Assembly (NCBI RefSeq): GCF_000166135.1
Contig: NC_014666.1
Coordinates: forward strand, 6,448,001 to 6,512,000
Length of the DNA: 64,000 nt
Direction: 5' to 3'
Source of the DNA: Pseudofrankia inefficax
GTDB taxonomy: Bacteria; Actinomycetota; Actinomycetes; Frankiales; Frankiaceae
Each line of letters begins with the position of its first letter. Position 1 is the first letter of the stretch. A program made the position numbers and the translations under genes. Below the pieces are notes generated by a model. That model did not search any database. It was not told where the DNA came from and worked only from the letters and a program-made list of their open reading frames with translations. Positions 1 to 8,119 of this stretch are shown here, in pieces.

Positions 1-9
1 GAGCGCTTC

Positions 10-216
10 GTGACTATCGGCTACCTGATGAGGCGGCTAAAGGTGTCGCGTACGCGCGCCTACCAGCTCACTCGCCGTCCGTCGTACCCCGTCCCGGCCG
101 GCTTCGCCGACCACATGCGGATCTGGCGCAAGTCCGACGTCGACGCCTGGCTGACCGCCCACCGCCCCGATGCCCTGCCCGACGAGGAAGCCGCGCCGGA
201 CGACGAACCCGAGTGA
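10..216 (+). CDS. Small AlpA/excisionase-like helix-turn-helix protein
   Basis: This 68-residue protein is almost entirely a winged-helix DNA-binding unit. Residues 1-20 (GTG start, MTIGYLMRRLKVSRTRAYQL) form the helix-turn-helix. The segment ending in RIWRKSDVDAWL near residues 37-48 matches the MerR/AlpA pattern in which the second half places a helix after a beta wing. The tail is short and acidic. Such proteins act as phage or plasmid excisionases or as small transcription regulators. Being at the window edge, its upstream partner cannot be seen, so its role is open. It converges on the TetR gene 15 bases away. Confidence 0.6.
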   Translation: MTIGYLMRRLKVSRTRAYQLTRRPSYPVPAGFADHMRIWRKSDVDAWLTAHRPDALPDEEAAPDDEPE

Positions 217-231
217 CCGCTGGCGGGTTAG

Positions 232-903
232 CTACCCGCCGGCCGCGACGGCGGCGCAGAAGTCGATGAGGTGGCGGCACTCCTGCTCGTCAGGGATGGT
301 GCCCGCACCGACGTGCCGAGCCAGGGTGCCGATCACCGCGCGTTGCACGACCCGGGCGTCCAGCTCGGGATGCGGGCGGCCCGCCGCGGCGAACGGGGCG
401 ATCAACAGCTCGCCGAGCTGGTCGTCGAGCACCGCCCGACCGGCCGGGTTGCCGCCGACCGACAGGCGGCTGAGCGCCGCGTCCGGACGGGCCGGGTCCG
501 GGCGGGCCAGCGGCGCGAGCAGCCCCTCGACCCAGGCGGCGACCTGGTCGGCCGGCTCGCTCTGCTTCGACATCTGGTGGCGCAGGTAGGAGCGGGTGCG
601 CACGACCCCGCGTTCCATCACGGCGTGCAGCAGCTCGTTCTTGCCGGCGAAGTACCGGTAGAAGGTCTGGTTGGACGTGCCGGCCTCGGCGACGATGTCG
701 GCCACCCGTGGCTCGGCGGGCGCGATCCGCTCGACCACCCGCATGGCGGCGTCGAGAATCTGCTCGATCTCCTCGAGCGCGTCCTGCTGGGCGCGGCCGA
801 GCGCCCGGTCCACCGCGGCCCGTACGGAGTCAGGCATCCGCTCCCAGTCCACCCCGCGAGTGTCCCGCGCGGTCCGCGCGCGCTCCGCGCCGGTGGTCGT
901 CAC
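232..903 (-). CDS. TetR/AcrR family transcriptional regulator
   Basis: A 223-residue TetR-type repressor. An N-terminal extension of about 40 residues precedes the DNA-binding domain. The helix-turn-helix lies near residues 66-92, with the family signature SNQTFYRYFAGKNELL. The C-terminal ligand domain is alpha-helical and unassignable. Translation starts at a GTG at 903, immediately after an AT-rich promoter containing two GGAAA-N5-TTC boxes, so autoregulation is likely. The alcohol dehydrogenase gene lies upstream on the same strand and ends 142 bases away. Ligand and targets are unknown. Confidence 0.85.
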   Translation of the reverse strand: MTTTGAERARTARDTRGVDWERMPDSVRAAVDRALGRAQQDALEEIEQILDAAMRVVERIAPAEPRVADIVAEAGTSNQTFYRYFAGKNELLHAVMERGVVRTRSYLRHQMSKQSEPADQVAAWVEGLLAPLARPDPARPDAALSRLSVGGNPAGRAVLDDQLGELLIAPFAAAGRPHPELDARVVQRAVIGTLARHVGAGTIPDEQECRHLIDFCAAVAAGG

Positions 904-906
904 ACC

Positions 907-942
907 GGAAATATAGTTCCCTCAAGACGGAAACGCTATTCT
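907..942. promoter_or_regulatory. Probable TetR operator/promoter
   Basis: Two boxes of the form GGAAA-N5-TTC lie here, with starts 22 bases apart (907 and 929), about two helical turns. The first, GGAAATATAGTTCC, is itself close to palindromic. On the minus strand TATATT can serve as a -10 element for the TetR gene starting at 903, giving almost no leader. The position suggests autorepression. This is inferred from position and symmetry only. Confidence 0.4.
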
Positions 943-1045
943 GCGCCCGACTCAACGCCGCTGCGGCAAGGCGCGCCCCACCAGCTCCGCGCGGCCCGCC
1001 AGGCGACGCGAGGCCGCCAGGTCCCGACGCCTCCCGACCCGAAGC

Positions 1046-2161
1046 CTAGAAGACGAGCGCCCCGCGCAGGATGCGGCCGGCGGCGAGGTCCGCGTAGCCC
1101 TCGTTGACCTGGTCGAGACGATAGGTCTTCGTGACCAGTTCGTCGATCTTGAGGATGCCGGCGCGGTAGAGGTCGAGCAGCTTCGGGATCTGCGCCCGCG
1201 GGCTGCTGGAGCCGTACAGGCAGCCGCGGATGTCCTTGTTCATCATCGCCATCGCGAACAGGTTGAGGTCGGTCTGGCCCTGCGCCATCGGGGCCACCGA
1301 CGTCACGACGCAGGTGCCGCCCTTGGCCGTCAGCGTCAGCGCGGGCTCCAGCAGACCGCCGAGCATGACGCCGAACGTGCAGATCACCGCGTCGCACATC
1401 TGCCCCCGGGTGAGCGCCCCGACGCCGGCGATCGCCTCCTCGATCGAGGCGTAGACGTGTGTCGCGCCGAACCGCTCGGCCTGCTCACGCTTGAACGCGA
1501 CCGGGTCGACGGCGATGATCTGACGAGCCCCGGCGATCTTCGCGCCCTGCACGGCGTTGATGCCGACGCCGCCGACCCCCAGCACCGCGACGGTGTCGCC
1601 GGGACGGACCTCGGCCCGGTTGACGGCCGAGCCGAACCCGGTCGCCACGCCACAGGACACCAGCGCCGCGGCGGTCCACGGGATGTCCTGGTCGATCTTC
1701 ACCACGCTCGACTCGGCGAGCAGCTGGTGCTCGGCGAACGCCCCCAGCTGGGTGAACCGGGCGACCGGCTCCGTGCCGATCCGGTGCGCCACCCGGCCGT
1801 CGGTGATCATCCCAAGGTCGAACAGCTTCATGCCGTCGTCGCAGAGGTACCCGCGGCCGGACCTGCAGGACCGGCACCTCCCACAGGACGGGATGAACGA
1901 CATCGCCACATGGTCGCCGGGCGCGACCGAGGAGACGCCCGGGCCGACCGCGACCACCTCGCCGGCCCCCTCGTGGCCGCAGATCACCGGGTAGTGCGGC
2001 ATCAGCATGTCGCCGGTGCGCGCGTGCTCGTCGGAGTGGCACAGGCCGGTGGCGCGCAGCTCGATGAGGACCTCGCCCGCGCGGGGCTCGTCGATCTCGA
2101 TGGTCTCGATCTTGTAGTCCTGACCGATGCCGAACAGCAGTGCCGCCCGCGTGCTGACCAT
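1046..2161 (-). CDS. NDMA-dependent zinc alcohol dehydrogenase
   Basis: A 371-residue medium-chain alcohol dehydrogenase. The GroES-like domain carries C41, the G-H63-E64 motif and C170 as the likely catalytic zinc site. C93, C96, C99 and C107 form the structural zinc lobe. A Rossmann GVGGVG motif lies at 195-200. Overall sequence (IETIEIDEPRAGEVLIE, CGHEGAGEVV) fits the actinobacterial nicotinoprotein family that uses NDMA as artificial acceptor and oxidises primary alcohols. The ATG at 2161 gives the normal family length; the reading frame stays open much further upstream, but that part overlaps the response regulator gene. Physiological substrate is unknown. Confidence 0.85.
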   Translation of the reverse strand: MVSTRAALLFGIGQDYKIETIEIDEPRAGEVLIELRATGLCHSDEHARTGDMLMPHYPVICGHEGAGEVVAVGPGVSSVAPGDHVAMSFIPSCGRCRSCRSGRGYLCDDGMKLFDLGMITDGRVAHRIGTEPVARFTQLGAFAEHQLLAESSVVKIDQDIPWTAAALVSCGVATGFGSAVNRAEVRPGDTVAVLGVGGVGINAVQGAKIAGARQIIAVDPVAFKREQAERFGATHVYASIEEAIAGVGALTRGQMCDAVICTFGVMLGGLLEPALTLTAKGGTCVVTSVAPMAQGQTDLNLFAMAMMNKDIRGCLYGSSSPRAQIPKLLDLYRAGILKIDELVTKTYRLDQVNEGYADLAAGRILRGALVF

Positions 2162-2277
2162 GCCGGCCGTCCTTCCGTACGCCGCGCGACGGCTGGCCGC
2201 CGAGGCGCCCTCTGAGGGTGAGTCAGATCGACGGATTCTGTCACCCAGCGGCGTCGTGGCGCATCCCAGCAGCCGGT

Positions 2278-2946
2278 TCAGGCGCGGCGGGTGGCGGTGA
2301 GCAGGCCCCGGCCGAAGGCCTCGGCGACGGCCGCCGCGCGGTCGTTCACGCCGAGCTTGGCGTAGATGTTGAGCAGGTGCGTCTTGACCGTGGCCTCGGT
2401 GACGAACAGCTGGGCGGCGACCACCCGGTTGGTGGCGCCGGCGGCGACGAGCTGGAGGACCTCCAGCTCGCGCTGGCTGAGCGGGCCGGTCTCCGGCGTC
2501 CGGACCCTGTTCATCAGCGTCGCCGCGACCGACGGGGCCAGCACCGCCTCGCCGCGCGCCGCCGCGCGGACCGCCCGCAGCAGGTCGTCGCGCGCCGCGT
2601 CCTTCAGCAGGTACCCGGTCGCCCCGGCCTCGATAGCCGGCAGCACGTGGCTGTCCGTGTCGTAGGTCGTCAGCACCAGCACCCGGGCGCCCGCGCCGCC
2701 CCGGGCCAGCTCCCTGATCGCCGTGACGCCGTCCATGCCGGGCATCCGCAGGTCCATGAGGATGACATCCGGCCGCAGCCGCGCGGCGAGCTGGACCGCC
2801 TGCGCGCCTTCGGCGGCCTCGCCCACCACCTCGACGTCGGGCTCGCGGGCGAACATGCCGATCAGCCCGTCGCGGACCACCGGATGGTCGTCGACGACGA
2901 GCAGCCGGATCCTCGGAGCGTCCGCGTCGCCGGCGGTGCCCGTCAC
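2278..2946 (-). CDS. NarL/LuxR-type response regulator
   Basis: A 222-residue two-component response regulator. The receiver domain covers residues 11-130, with the acidic pair D19-D20, the phospho-acceptor D65 (VILMDLRMPG) and the conserved lysine in GYLLKDA. The C-terminal LuxR-type helix-turn-helix begins near residue 155 (LSQRELEVLQLVAAG) and ends in VKTHLLNIYAKLGV. Its GTG start overlaps the last bases of the upstream histidine kinase gene by four bases, so the two are translationally coupled. Target genes are not identifiable. Confidence 0.92.
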   Translation of the reverse strand: MTGTAGDADAPRIRLLVVDDHPVVRDGLIGMFAREPDVEVVGEAAEGAQAVQLAARLRPDVILMDLRMPGMDGVTAIRELARGGAGARVLVLTTYDTDSHVLPAIEAGATGYLLKDAARDDLLRAVRAAARGEAVLAPSVAATLMNRVRTPETGPLSQRELEVLQLVAAGATNRVVAAQLFVTEATVKTHLLNIYAKLGVNDRAAAVAEAFGRGLLTATRRA

Positions 2947-4241
2947 GCGCCGGCCCCCAGCGGCACCCGGGCGGAGATGCCGGTGCCGTGGCGCGGCCGC
3001 GACTCGATCTGCAGCGTGCCGTCAAGCGCCTCGATCCGCTGGCGCATGGCGACCAGGCCGAACCCGCCGCCCGCGTGCGGCCCGCCGGTCGCGCCCGGGT
3101 CGAAGCCCCGGCCGTCGTCCCGGACGTCGAGCGCGACCTCGTCGTCCAGGTAGGACAGGGTGACGCCGACGCGGCTGGCCTCGGCGTGCTTGGCGACGTT
3201 GGCCAGCGCCTCCTGGGCGGCGCGCAGCAGCGCGGCCTCCGCCTCGGGGCGCAGCGGGCCGGGTGCGCCGGTCGTCGTCACCTGCACCGCGAGGCCGTGG
3301 CGCGCCGACCAGCGGCCGGCGATGTCCGCGATCGCGGCGCCGAGGGCGGCGCATTCCAGCTCCTGCGGCCGCAGCGCGTGCACCGAGCGGCGCGCCTCGG
3401 CCAGGCTCTCCCGGGAGAGCTGGGCCGCCAGGGTGACGTGACGGCGCCAGCCGGCCCTGTCCGCGGGGTCCTCGGCCGCCAGGTCGTCGCCGGCCGCCTC
3501 GGCCGCCCGCAGCTGGGCGACGATGCCGGTCAGGCCCTGGGCGAGCGTGTCGTGGATCTCGCGGGCCAGCCGCTCGCGCTCGTCCCGGATGCCGGCGGCG
3601 CGGGCCTGGCCGACCAGCCGCTCCTGCAGCGCCGCGTTCTCGGCGAGCGCCGCCGCGAGCCGCTCGTTGGCCGCGCGGGCCTCGTCGAGCGCGCGCAGCC
3701 GCTCCTCCTGCCGCAGCCGGTCACGTTCCAGCGCCCAGGCCAGCGCACACATCGGCACCACGTTCACGACGACGACGGCGGCCCAGGTCAGCACGCCCGC
3801 GACGGTCGTGCGCGGGATGCCGGACGCCTGCGCGGTCCCGGCCACCACCGCGAACGCGCAGATGCCGCCCAGCCGCCACGGCCAGCGCAGCAGCCGGAAG
3901 GCGTAGACGTACCCGGCCGGGGTGAACACCCCGAACCACGGGTCCCGGACCACCAGGACCAGCGTGATCGCGGCGAGACCGACGAGGAAGACCGTCATCA
4001 GCACCGGCCGCTCCCGCCAGCCGGGCCGCACCGTGACCAGCGCGAGCATCCACAGCGCGGTCGCCGCACACAGCGCCAGGTCCACCGTGAGGGGGCCGGG
4101 CTCGGCGCGGCGCTGCGCCACCGTGTAGGCGGTCAGCGCCGCGAGCAGCGCGTACGGCCCGACGGCCACCAGCCGCAGCCAGGCCGTCACGTCCCGCACG
4201 ACCGTCGCCGCCGGGTCGCGGATCGTCAGCTCCGCTGTCAT
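2943..4241 (-). CDS. Membrane sensor histidine kinase (HPK7/NarX-type)
   Basis: A 432-residue sensor kinase. The first 170 residues hold about five or six hydrophobic membrane segments without a sizeable extracellular domain, suggesting it senses the membrane or a small ligand. A coiled-coil linker spans about 172-215. The phosphoacceptor H230 lies in ERLAREIHDTLAQGL (HisKA_3 type), and the ATP-binding domain ends the protein with DDGRGF and GFGLVAMRQRI. I chose the ATG at 4241 because upstream in-frame codons overlap the next gene. It is the middle gene of a three-gene operon with the membrane protein at 4291-4752 and the response regulator. Confidence 0.88.
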   Translation of the reverse strand: MTAELTIRDPAATVVRDVTAWLRLVAVGPYALLAALTAYTVAQRRAEPGPLTVDLALCAATALWMLALVTVRPGWRERPVLMTVFLVGLAAITLVLVVRDPWFGVFTPAGYVYAFRLLRWPWRLGGICAFAVVAGTAQASGIPRTTVAGVLTWAAVVVVNVVPMCALAWALERDRLRQEERLRALDEARAANERLAAALAENAALQERLVGQARAAGIRDERERLAREIHDTLAQGLTGIVAQLRAAEAAGDDLAAEDPADRAGWRRHVTLAAQLSRESLAEARRSVHALRPQELECAALGAAIADIAGRWSARHGLAVQVTTTGAPGPLRPEAEAALLRAAQEALANVAKHAEASRVGVTLSYLDDEVALDVRDDGRGFDPGATGGPHAGGGFGLVAMRQRIEALDGTLQIESRPRHGTGISARVPLGAGA

Positions 4242-4290
4242 GACCGGATGCTCCCGTCTGACCGCACGACTGGATTCTCCCGCGCCAAGG

Positions 4291-4752
4291 CTATTCGGCG
4301 GTGGCCGCGAAGACACCGCGCAGGTGGCGGCCGCGGACCAGCCGGACGACCCCGAGCAGGAGCAACCCGCAGACGCCCTGCTCGACCTTGAGCCACAGCG
4401 GGAAGTCACCGGGGATGGCGACGATGACCACGATCGCGACCACCATGACGGTCGAGACGATCCGCAGCCGCCGGAACGCCCCGCGCGAGCCTCGGGCGGT
4501 GGCCGCCGCGAAGGCGAAGGTCAGCACGGCGCTCACGGTCACGATCGTCGTGCGGGTCCAGACCGCGCTCGTGACCAGCGACGGGTGGCCGCGCAGCAGC
4601 ACGACGGCGGCCATGGTCAGGACGCTCAATGTCAGGTAGCCGCCGGTGAGCAGCCGGACGGCTCGCAGCGCCGCACGGGTGCGCTGGTCGTCGAAACGGT
4701 CGAAACGGTCGCCGGCAACGGTCTGGCGCGGGGCTGCGGCAAGCTGGGCCAT
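4291..4752 (-). CDS. Four-helix integral membrane protein, unknown function
   Basis: A 153-residue protein, unrecognised as a named family. After a polar N-terminus (about 30 residues) it has four hydrophobic stretches, near residues 33-54, 64-85, 97-113 and 120-138, separated by arginine-rich loops. The ATG at 4752 is preceded by GGAGG at a good distance; the longer upstream frame lacks such a site. It is first in the operon with the histidine kinase and response regulator (49-base gap), so it may be a sensory partner or a target of that system. That role is inference from position only. Confidence 0.6.
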   Translation of the reverse strand: MAQLAAAPRQTVAGDRFDRFDDQRTRAALRAVRLLTGGYLTLSVLTMAAVVLLRGHPSLVTSAVWTRTTIVTVSAVLTFAFAAATARGSRGAFRRLRIVSTVMVVAIVVIVAIPGDFPLWLKVEQGVCGLLLLGVVRLVRGRHLRGVFAATAE

Positions 4753-4869
4753 GGGAGATGCCTCCGGTCTCGGGCGAAATCGTCCGGACCAGGGTCGCCC
4801 GAACCGGCCCGCCCCCACATCGGCCGGTCTTCCGGTTCGCCGGTGGAACCGCGGCTCCACCAGACGGCT

Positions 4870-4899
4870 GAGCCGCTCCACCGACCGGTGGAGCGGCTC
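4870..4899 (-). terminator. Perfect 14-bp hairpin behind acyl-CoA synthetase
   Basis: GAGCCGCTCCACCG pairs perfectly with CGGTGGAGCGGCTC around a 2-base centre. It lies 70 bases past the stop of the acyl-CoA synthetase gene and upstream of the membrane-protein promoter, so it probably ends the synthetase transcript. There is no T-run. A second partial repeat (GGTGGA...TCCACC) lies just before it. Confidence 0.5.
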
Positions 4900-4968
4900 A
4901 GGAGCTCGGGCCAGGACCGCCGCCGTGGGCCGGGCGCCGACATCAGGCGGCGGTGTCAGGCGGCGGCC

Positions 4969-6507
4969 TCAGGACCCGACGGACTCCGCCTGGTCCGCGA
5001 CGAGCGCGGCGACCTGGTTGCGCAGCAGCTTTCCGGTCGGGGTGTAGGGAAGCTCGCCGAGGAAGACGACCTCGTCCGGGGTCCGCGAGCCGCGCAGCTT
5101 GCCGCGGACGTAGTCGCGCAGCTCGTCGACCGTGGCGGTCTCGCCGTCGTGGAGCACGACCGCGGCCACGATCCGCTGGCCCCACGTGTCGTCCGGCGCG
5201 CCGTAGACGGCGACGTCGCGCAGCTTCTCGTGCCGGCCCAGGACGTCCTCGATCTCGGCCGGGGCGATGTTCTCGCCGCCGCGGATGATCGTGTCGTCGC
5301 TGCGACCGGTGATGAAGACGTAGCCGTCGGCGTCGACGAAGGCGCCGTCCTTGGTCGGGAACCAGCCCTCGGCGTCGAGTACCGAGCCGAGGCCCTCGTA
5401 CTCACCGGAGACCTGCTCGCCGCGCACCCACAGCAGACCGGGCTCGCCGACGCCGACCGGGGTGCCGGCGTCGTCGCGGATCTCGAACTCGACGCCGGGC
5501 ACCGGGCGCCCCGCCGAGCCGAGCCGGGCGCGGACCGCCGGGTCGTCGCTCGCGAACGCCTCGCGGTGGTCGTCCGGGCCGAGCACCGCGATCGTCGACG
5601 AGGTCTCGGTGAGGCCGTAGGCGTTGACGAAGCCGGTCTCCGGGAACGCGCCGAGCGCGGCCTCGAGCACCTTGCCGGGCATCCGGGCGCCGCCGTAGGC
5701 GATGGAACGCAGGTGCGGGGCGTCGGCCGGCTTGCCGCCGAGCGTCTCGACGACGCGCACCAGCATCGTCGGCACCAGCATCACGTTGGTGATCTGCTCG
5801 GAACGCACCAGGTCCAGCCAGGCCTGGGCCTCGAAGTTCGGCAGGTAGCAGATCCGCCGGCCGGAGTAGAGGTTCGTCAGCACGGTGCCGATGCCCGCCA
5901 CGTGGTAGGGCGGGACGCTGACCAGGATGGCGTCGTCCTCCTCGGCCGAGGCGAAGTCGACCGTGCCGAGCACGTAGGAGACCAGGTTCGAGTGCCGCAG
6001 GATGACGCGCTTGGGCGCGGACGTGGTGCCGCTGGTGAACAGCAGCACGGCGGTGGCGTCCGGGTCGACGTCCGGCGGGTCGAGGTCGGTGAACGGGTCG
6101 GCGCCCTCGACCGGGGTGGCGGAGGCGGCGAACCAGTCCTCGGTGCTGACGAGGCCGGCCACGCCCTCGACTCCGCTGACCGTGTCCAGGTAGGCGGTGT
6201 CGGCGACGACGAGGGCTCGGCCGAGCTGGGCGATCTGGCCGCGCAGCTGGTCGGCGGACAGCCGGTAGTTCAGCGGGGCGATCGGCACCCCGGCCGACGC
6301 GGCGGCGAACAGCAGGACCGGGAACGCCGGCCCGTTCACCCCGACGAACACCACCCGCTCGGCACCGGACTCCCTGATCGCGGCGGCGCCGGAGGCGACT
6401 CGGGAGCCGACCTCCTCATACGACAGCCCGCCGCCGGAGCGCGAGCCCAGGGCGACTCGGTCGCCGTAGGCGCCGCGGGCCATGTCCAGCAGCATCGCGA
6501 TCGTCAT
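4969..6507 (-). CDS. Acyl-CoA synthetase (AMP-forming)
   Basis: A 512-residue adenylate-forming enzyme that would activate a carboxylic acid to its CoA thioester through an acyl-AMP. The ATP-binding loop LFTSGTTSAPKRV is near residue 156, the A5 motif YGLTETSS in the middle, the hinge region GRSDDTIIRGGENIAPAEIE towards the C-terminus, and the catalytic lysine in YTPTGKLLRNQ near the end. Length and motifs are complete. It stands alone on this strand and is divergent from the crotonase at 7175 across a 667-base gap. Substrate cannot be predicted; a medium- or long-chain or aromatic acid is possible. Confidence 0.85.
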   Translation of the reverse strand: MTIAMLLDMARGAYGDRVALGSRSGGGLSYEEVGSRVASGAAAIRESGAERVVFVGVNGPAFPVLLFAAASAGVPIAPLNYRLSADQLRGQIAQLGRALVVADTAYLDTVSGVEGVAGLVSTEDWFAASATPVEGADPFTDLDPPDVDPDATAVLLFTSGTTSAPKRVILRHSNLVSYVLGTVDFASAEEDDAILVSVPPYHVAGIGTVLTNLYSGRRICYLPNFEAQAWLDLVRSEQITNVMLVPTMLVRVVETLGGKPADAPHLRSIAYGGARMPGKVLEAALGAFPETGFVNAYGLTETSSTIAVLGPDDHREAFASDDPAVRARLGSAGRPVPGVEFEIRDDAGTPVGVGEPGLLWVRGEQVSGEYEGLGSVLDAEGWFPTKDGAFVDADGYVFITGRSDDTIIRGGENIAPAEIEDVLGRHEKLRDVAVYGAPDDTWGQRIVAAVVLHDGETATVDELRDYVRGKLRGSRTPDEVVFLGELPYTPTGKLLRNQVAALVADQAESVGS

Positions 6508-7174
6508 CCGTACTCCCGCTCCTTAAGGGTCACCGGAACATCCGAACCGAGCGTCCCTGGCGGGCGCCGTCGGGCGCGATCTCAGGGACCCTTGCCCAGC
6601 TCAGGGCAGTCGGTGGTTAGACGCTTGCACCCACTGGTCTACCCGCGCAACCGTTCGAAGCGATCGTCACAGGCCTGCCCGGGGGGCCGGGCGCGGAAGC
6701 CACAGATCCACGCAGGATCGAGATCACCACGACCGCTCCGAAACGACTACTCGCCGCCTCGAACCCCGATTCGGCTTGCCAGATTGCCGTTCTACGGTGG
6801 TACCCGGGGCGGGCGTCGATCGGGCTGGGCCGACAGCCGTGATCTGCGCGAACGGCGGAGCCCAGCCGGAGCGGCCCGGCCGGGGAGTGAGTGGGGTAGC
6901 CCGCGATTGGTCGATAGAATTGCATTTCAGATTGCGCGCGTCTCAACGCCGACGGGTATCCACGCAATCGGGTCGTCGCCTGCCGAATTAGCGCGAGTGC
7001 ACTATCACCGCGTGGCATCACTTTTCCGCCGGGCGAGAATGTGATTCTATGGCGACTACGGTCGCGGACGGCCTCCCCAGGGCGGCCGGCACCTGGCGCG
7101 ACCACCTCACCCGACATTCCGCGCCCCGCCGGCCTCACGAGGCTCCCGGCGGGCGTCCCGCGAAGGAGCTGCCC
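6508..7174. other. Divergent intergenic region, promoters of synthetase and crotonase
   Basis: No convincing gene lies here. The right half (about 6900-7050) is clearly less GC-rich than its surroundings and probably holds the promoters. A short palindrome AGAAT-GTG-ATTCT lies at 7036-7048, followed by TTCTAT, which could be an operator/-10 overlap for the crotonase. I saw no copy of motif A or motif B in it. Confidence 0.4.
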
Positions 7175-7924
7175 ATGTCCGTCGACGTCGAACGGCGCGG
7201 CCCGATCACCGTCGTCACGATCAACCGGCCGCAGGCCGGCAACTCGCTCGACGGCGCGACCATGACCGGGATCGGCTACGCCTTCGAGGAGGCGGCGAAG
7301 GACCCCGAGGTCCGGGTGGTGGTCCTCACCGCCGCCGGCGAGAAGATCTTCTGTGCCGGCATGGACCTCAAGGCGTTCATGACCCCGGGTGCCATGGAGG
7401 TGCAGGGCCCCGGTCTGGGTGTCTTCATGCGCCAGGCCTTCCCCAAGCCGGTCGTCGCGGCGGTGAACGGGACCGCGGTCGGTGGCGGCTTCGAGCTGGC
7501 GATGTTCTGCGACATCATCGTCGCGGCCGAGACGGCGAAGTTCGGCCTGCCCGAGGTGTCCCGCGGCCTCATCGCCGCCGGTGGCGGCACCCGGCTGCCG
7601 ACCCGGGTTCCGCTCGCCTTCGCGCTGGAGCTGGGCCTGACCGGCAAGCCGGTCCAGGCCTCCCGGCTCTATGAGGTCGGCCTGGTCAGCCGGGTCGTCC
7701 CGGCCGCCGAGGTGCTGGCGGCCGCCCTGGAGATCGCCGAGGCCATCGCCGACAACGGCCCGCTCGCCGTCCAGGTCACGAAGGCGCTGATGGTCGGCGA
7801 GGTCCCGGCCGCCGACTGGGACGCCATCGGCAAGGCCGTCGCCCCCGTCTTCGCCAGCGACGACGCCAAGGAGGGCGCGACCGCGTTCGCCCAGAAGCGC
7901 AAGCCGAACTGGGTCGGCCACTGA
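7175..7924 (+). CDS. Enoyl-CoA hydratase (canonical crotonase)
   Basis: A 249-residue crotonase. It has the oxyanion-hole segments CAGMDL (60-65) and VGGGFELAM, and both catalytic glutamates expected for a hydratase: E107 and E127 (LPEVSRGL). It should hydrate trans-2-enoyl-CoA to 3-hydroxyacyl-CoA. The ATG at 7175 follows GAAGGAGC at a proper distance; an upstream in-frame ATG at 7049 would add an unrelated arginine-rich leader. It is the only crotonase in the window with both catalytic glutamates. A palindromic 77-bp repeat lies 25 bases after its stop. Confidence 0.88.
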   Translation: MSVDVERRGPITVVTINRPQAGNSLDGATMTGIGYAFEEAAKDPEVRVVVLTAAGEKIFCAGMDLKAFMTPGAMEVQGPGLGVFMRQAFPKPVVAAVNGTAVGGGFELAMFCDIIVAAETAKFGLPEVSRGLIAAGGGTRLPTRVPLAFALELGLTGKPVQASRLYEVGLVSRVVPAAEVLAAALEIAEAIADNGPLAVQVTKALMVGEVPAADWDAIGKAVAPVFASDDAKEGATAFAQKRKPNWVGH

Positions 7925-7949
7925 TCTTCCCCGCTCGGCGCTCGGCGGG

Positions 7950-8026
7950 ATGATCGCCGTTTTGGCCCTCGCGTGGTCGTAAAAGTCCTCCGGCCGCGAC
8001 CATTCGAGGGCTGAAACGGCGATCAT
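7950..8026. repeat. 77-bp palindromic repeat, copy 1
   Basis: The left arm (7950-7979) and right arm (7997-8026) are inverted repeats that match at 26 of 30 positions, around a 17-base loop. The outermost part reads ATGATCGCCGTTTTGGCCCT. A second copy with the same outer arms and nearly the same length lies at 57821-57896. Both copies start 25-30 bases behind a stop codon and before a gene on the same strand. This looks like a REP/MITE-type element; it could also end transcription. Confidence 0.75.
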
Positions 8027-8119
8027 GACCGGCCGGTGGGGCAAGGCCGGGCCCCGACATGACGGGGAGTGGTCGGGCGTCCGGCGGACGCTGGGCGCCG
8101 ACGTCGCGATACTGGCCCG

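Noticed and set aside
2162-3025. N-terminal extension of the alcohol dehydrogenase
   Set aside because: It overlaps the response regulator gene, and residues are arginine-rich without homology; the ATG at 2161 gives the family length.
4240-7044. A 934-codon open frame on the plus strand
   Set aside because: It is antisense to the acyl-CoA synthetase and membrane protein genes, with biased residues and no recognisable fold.
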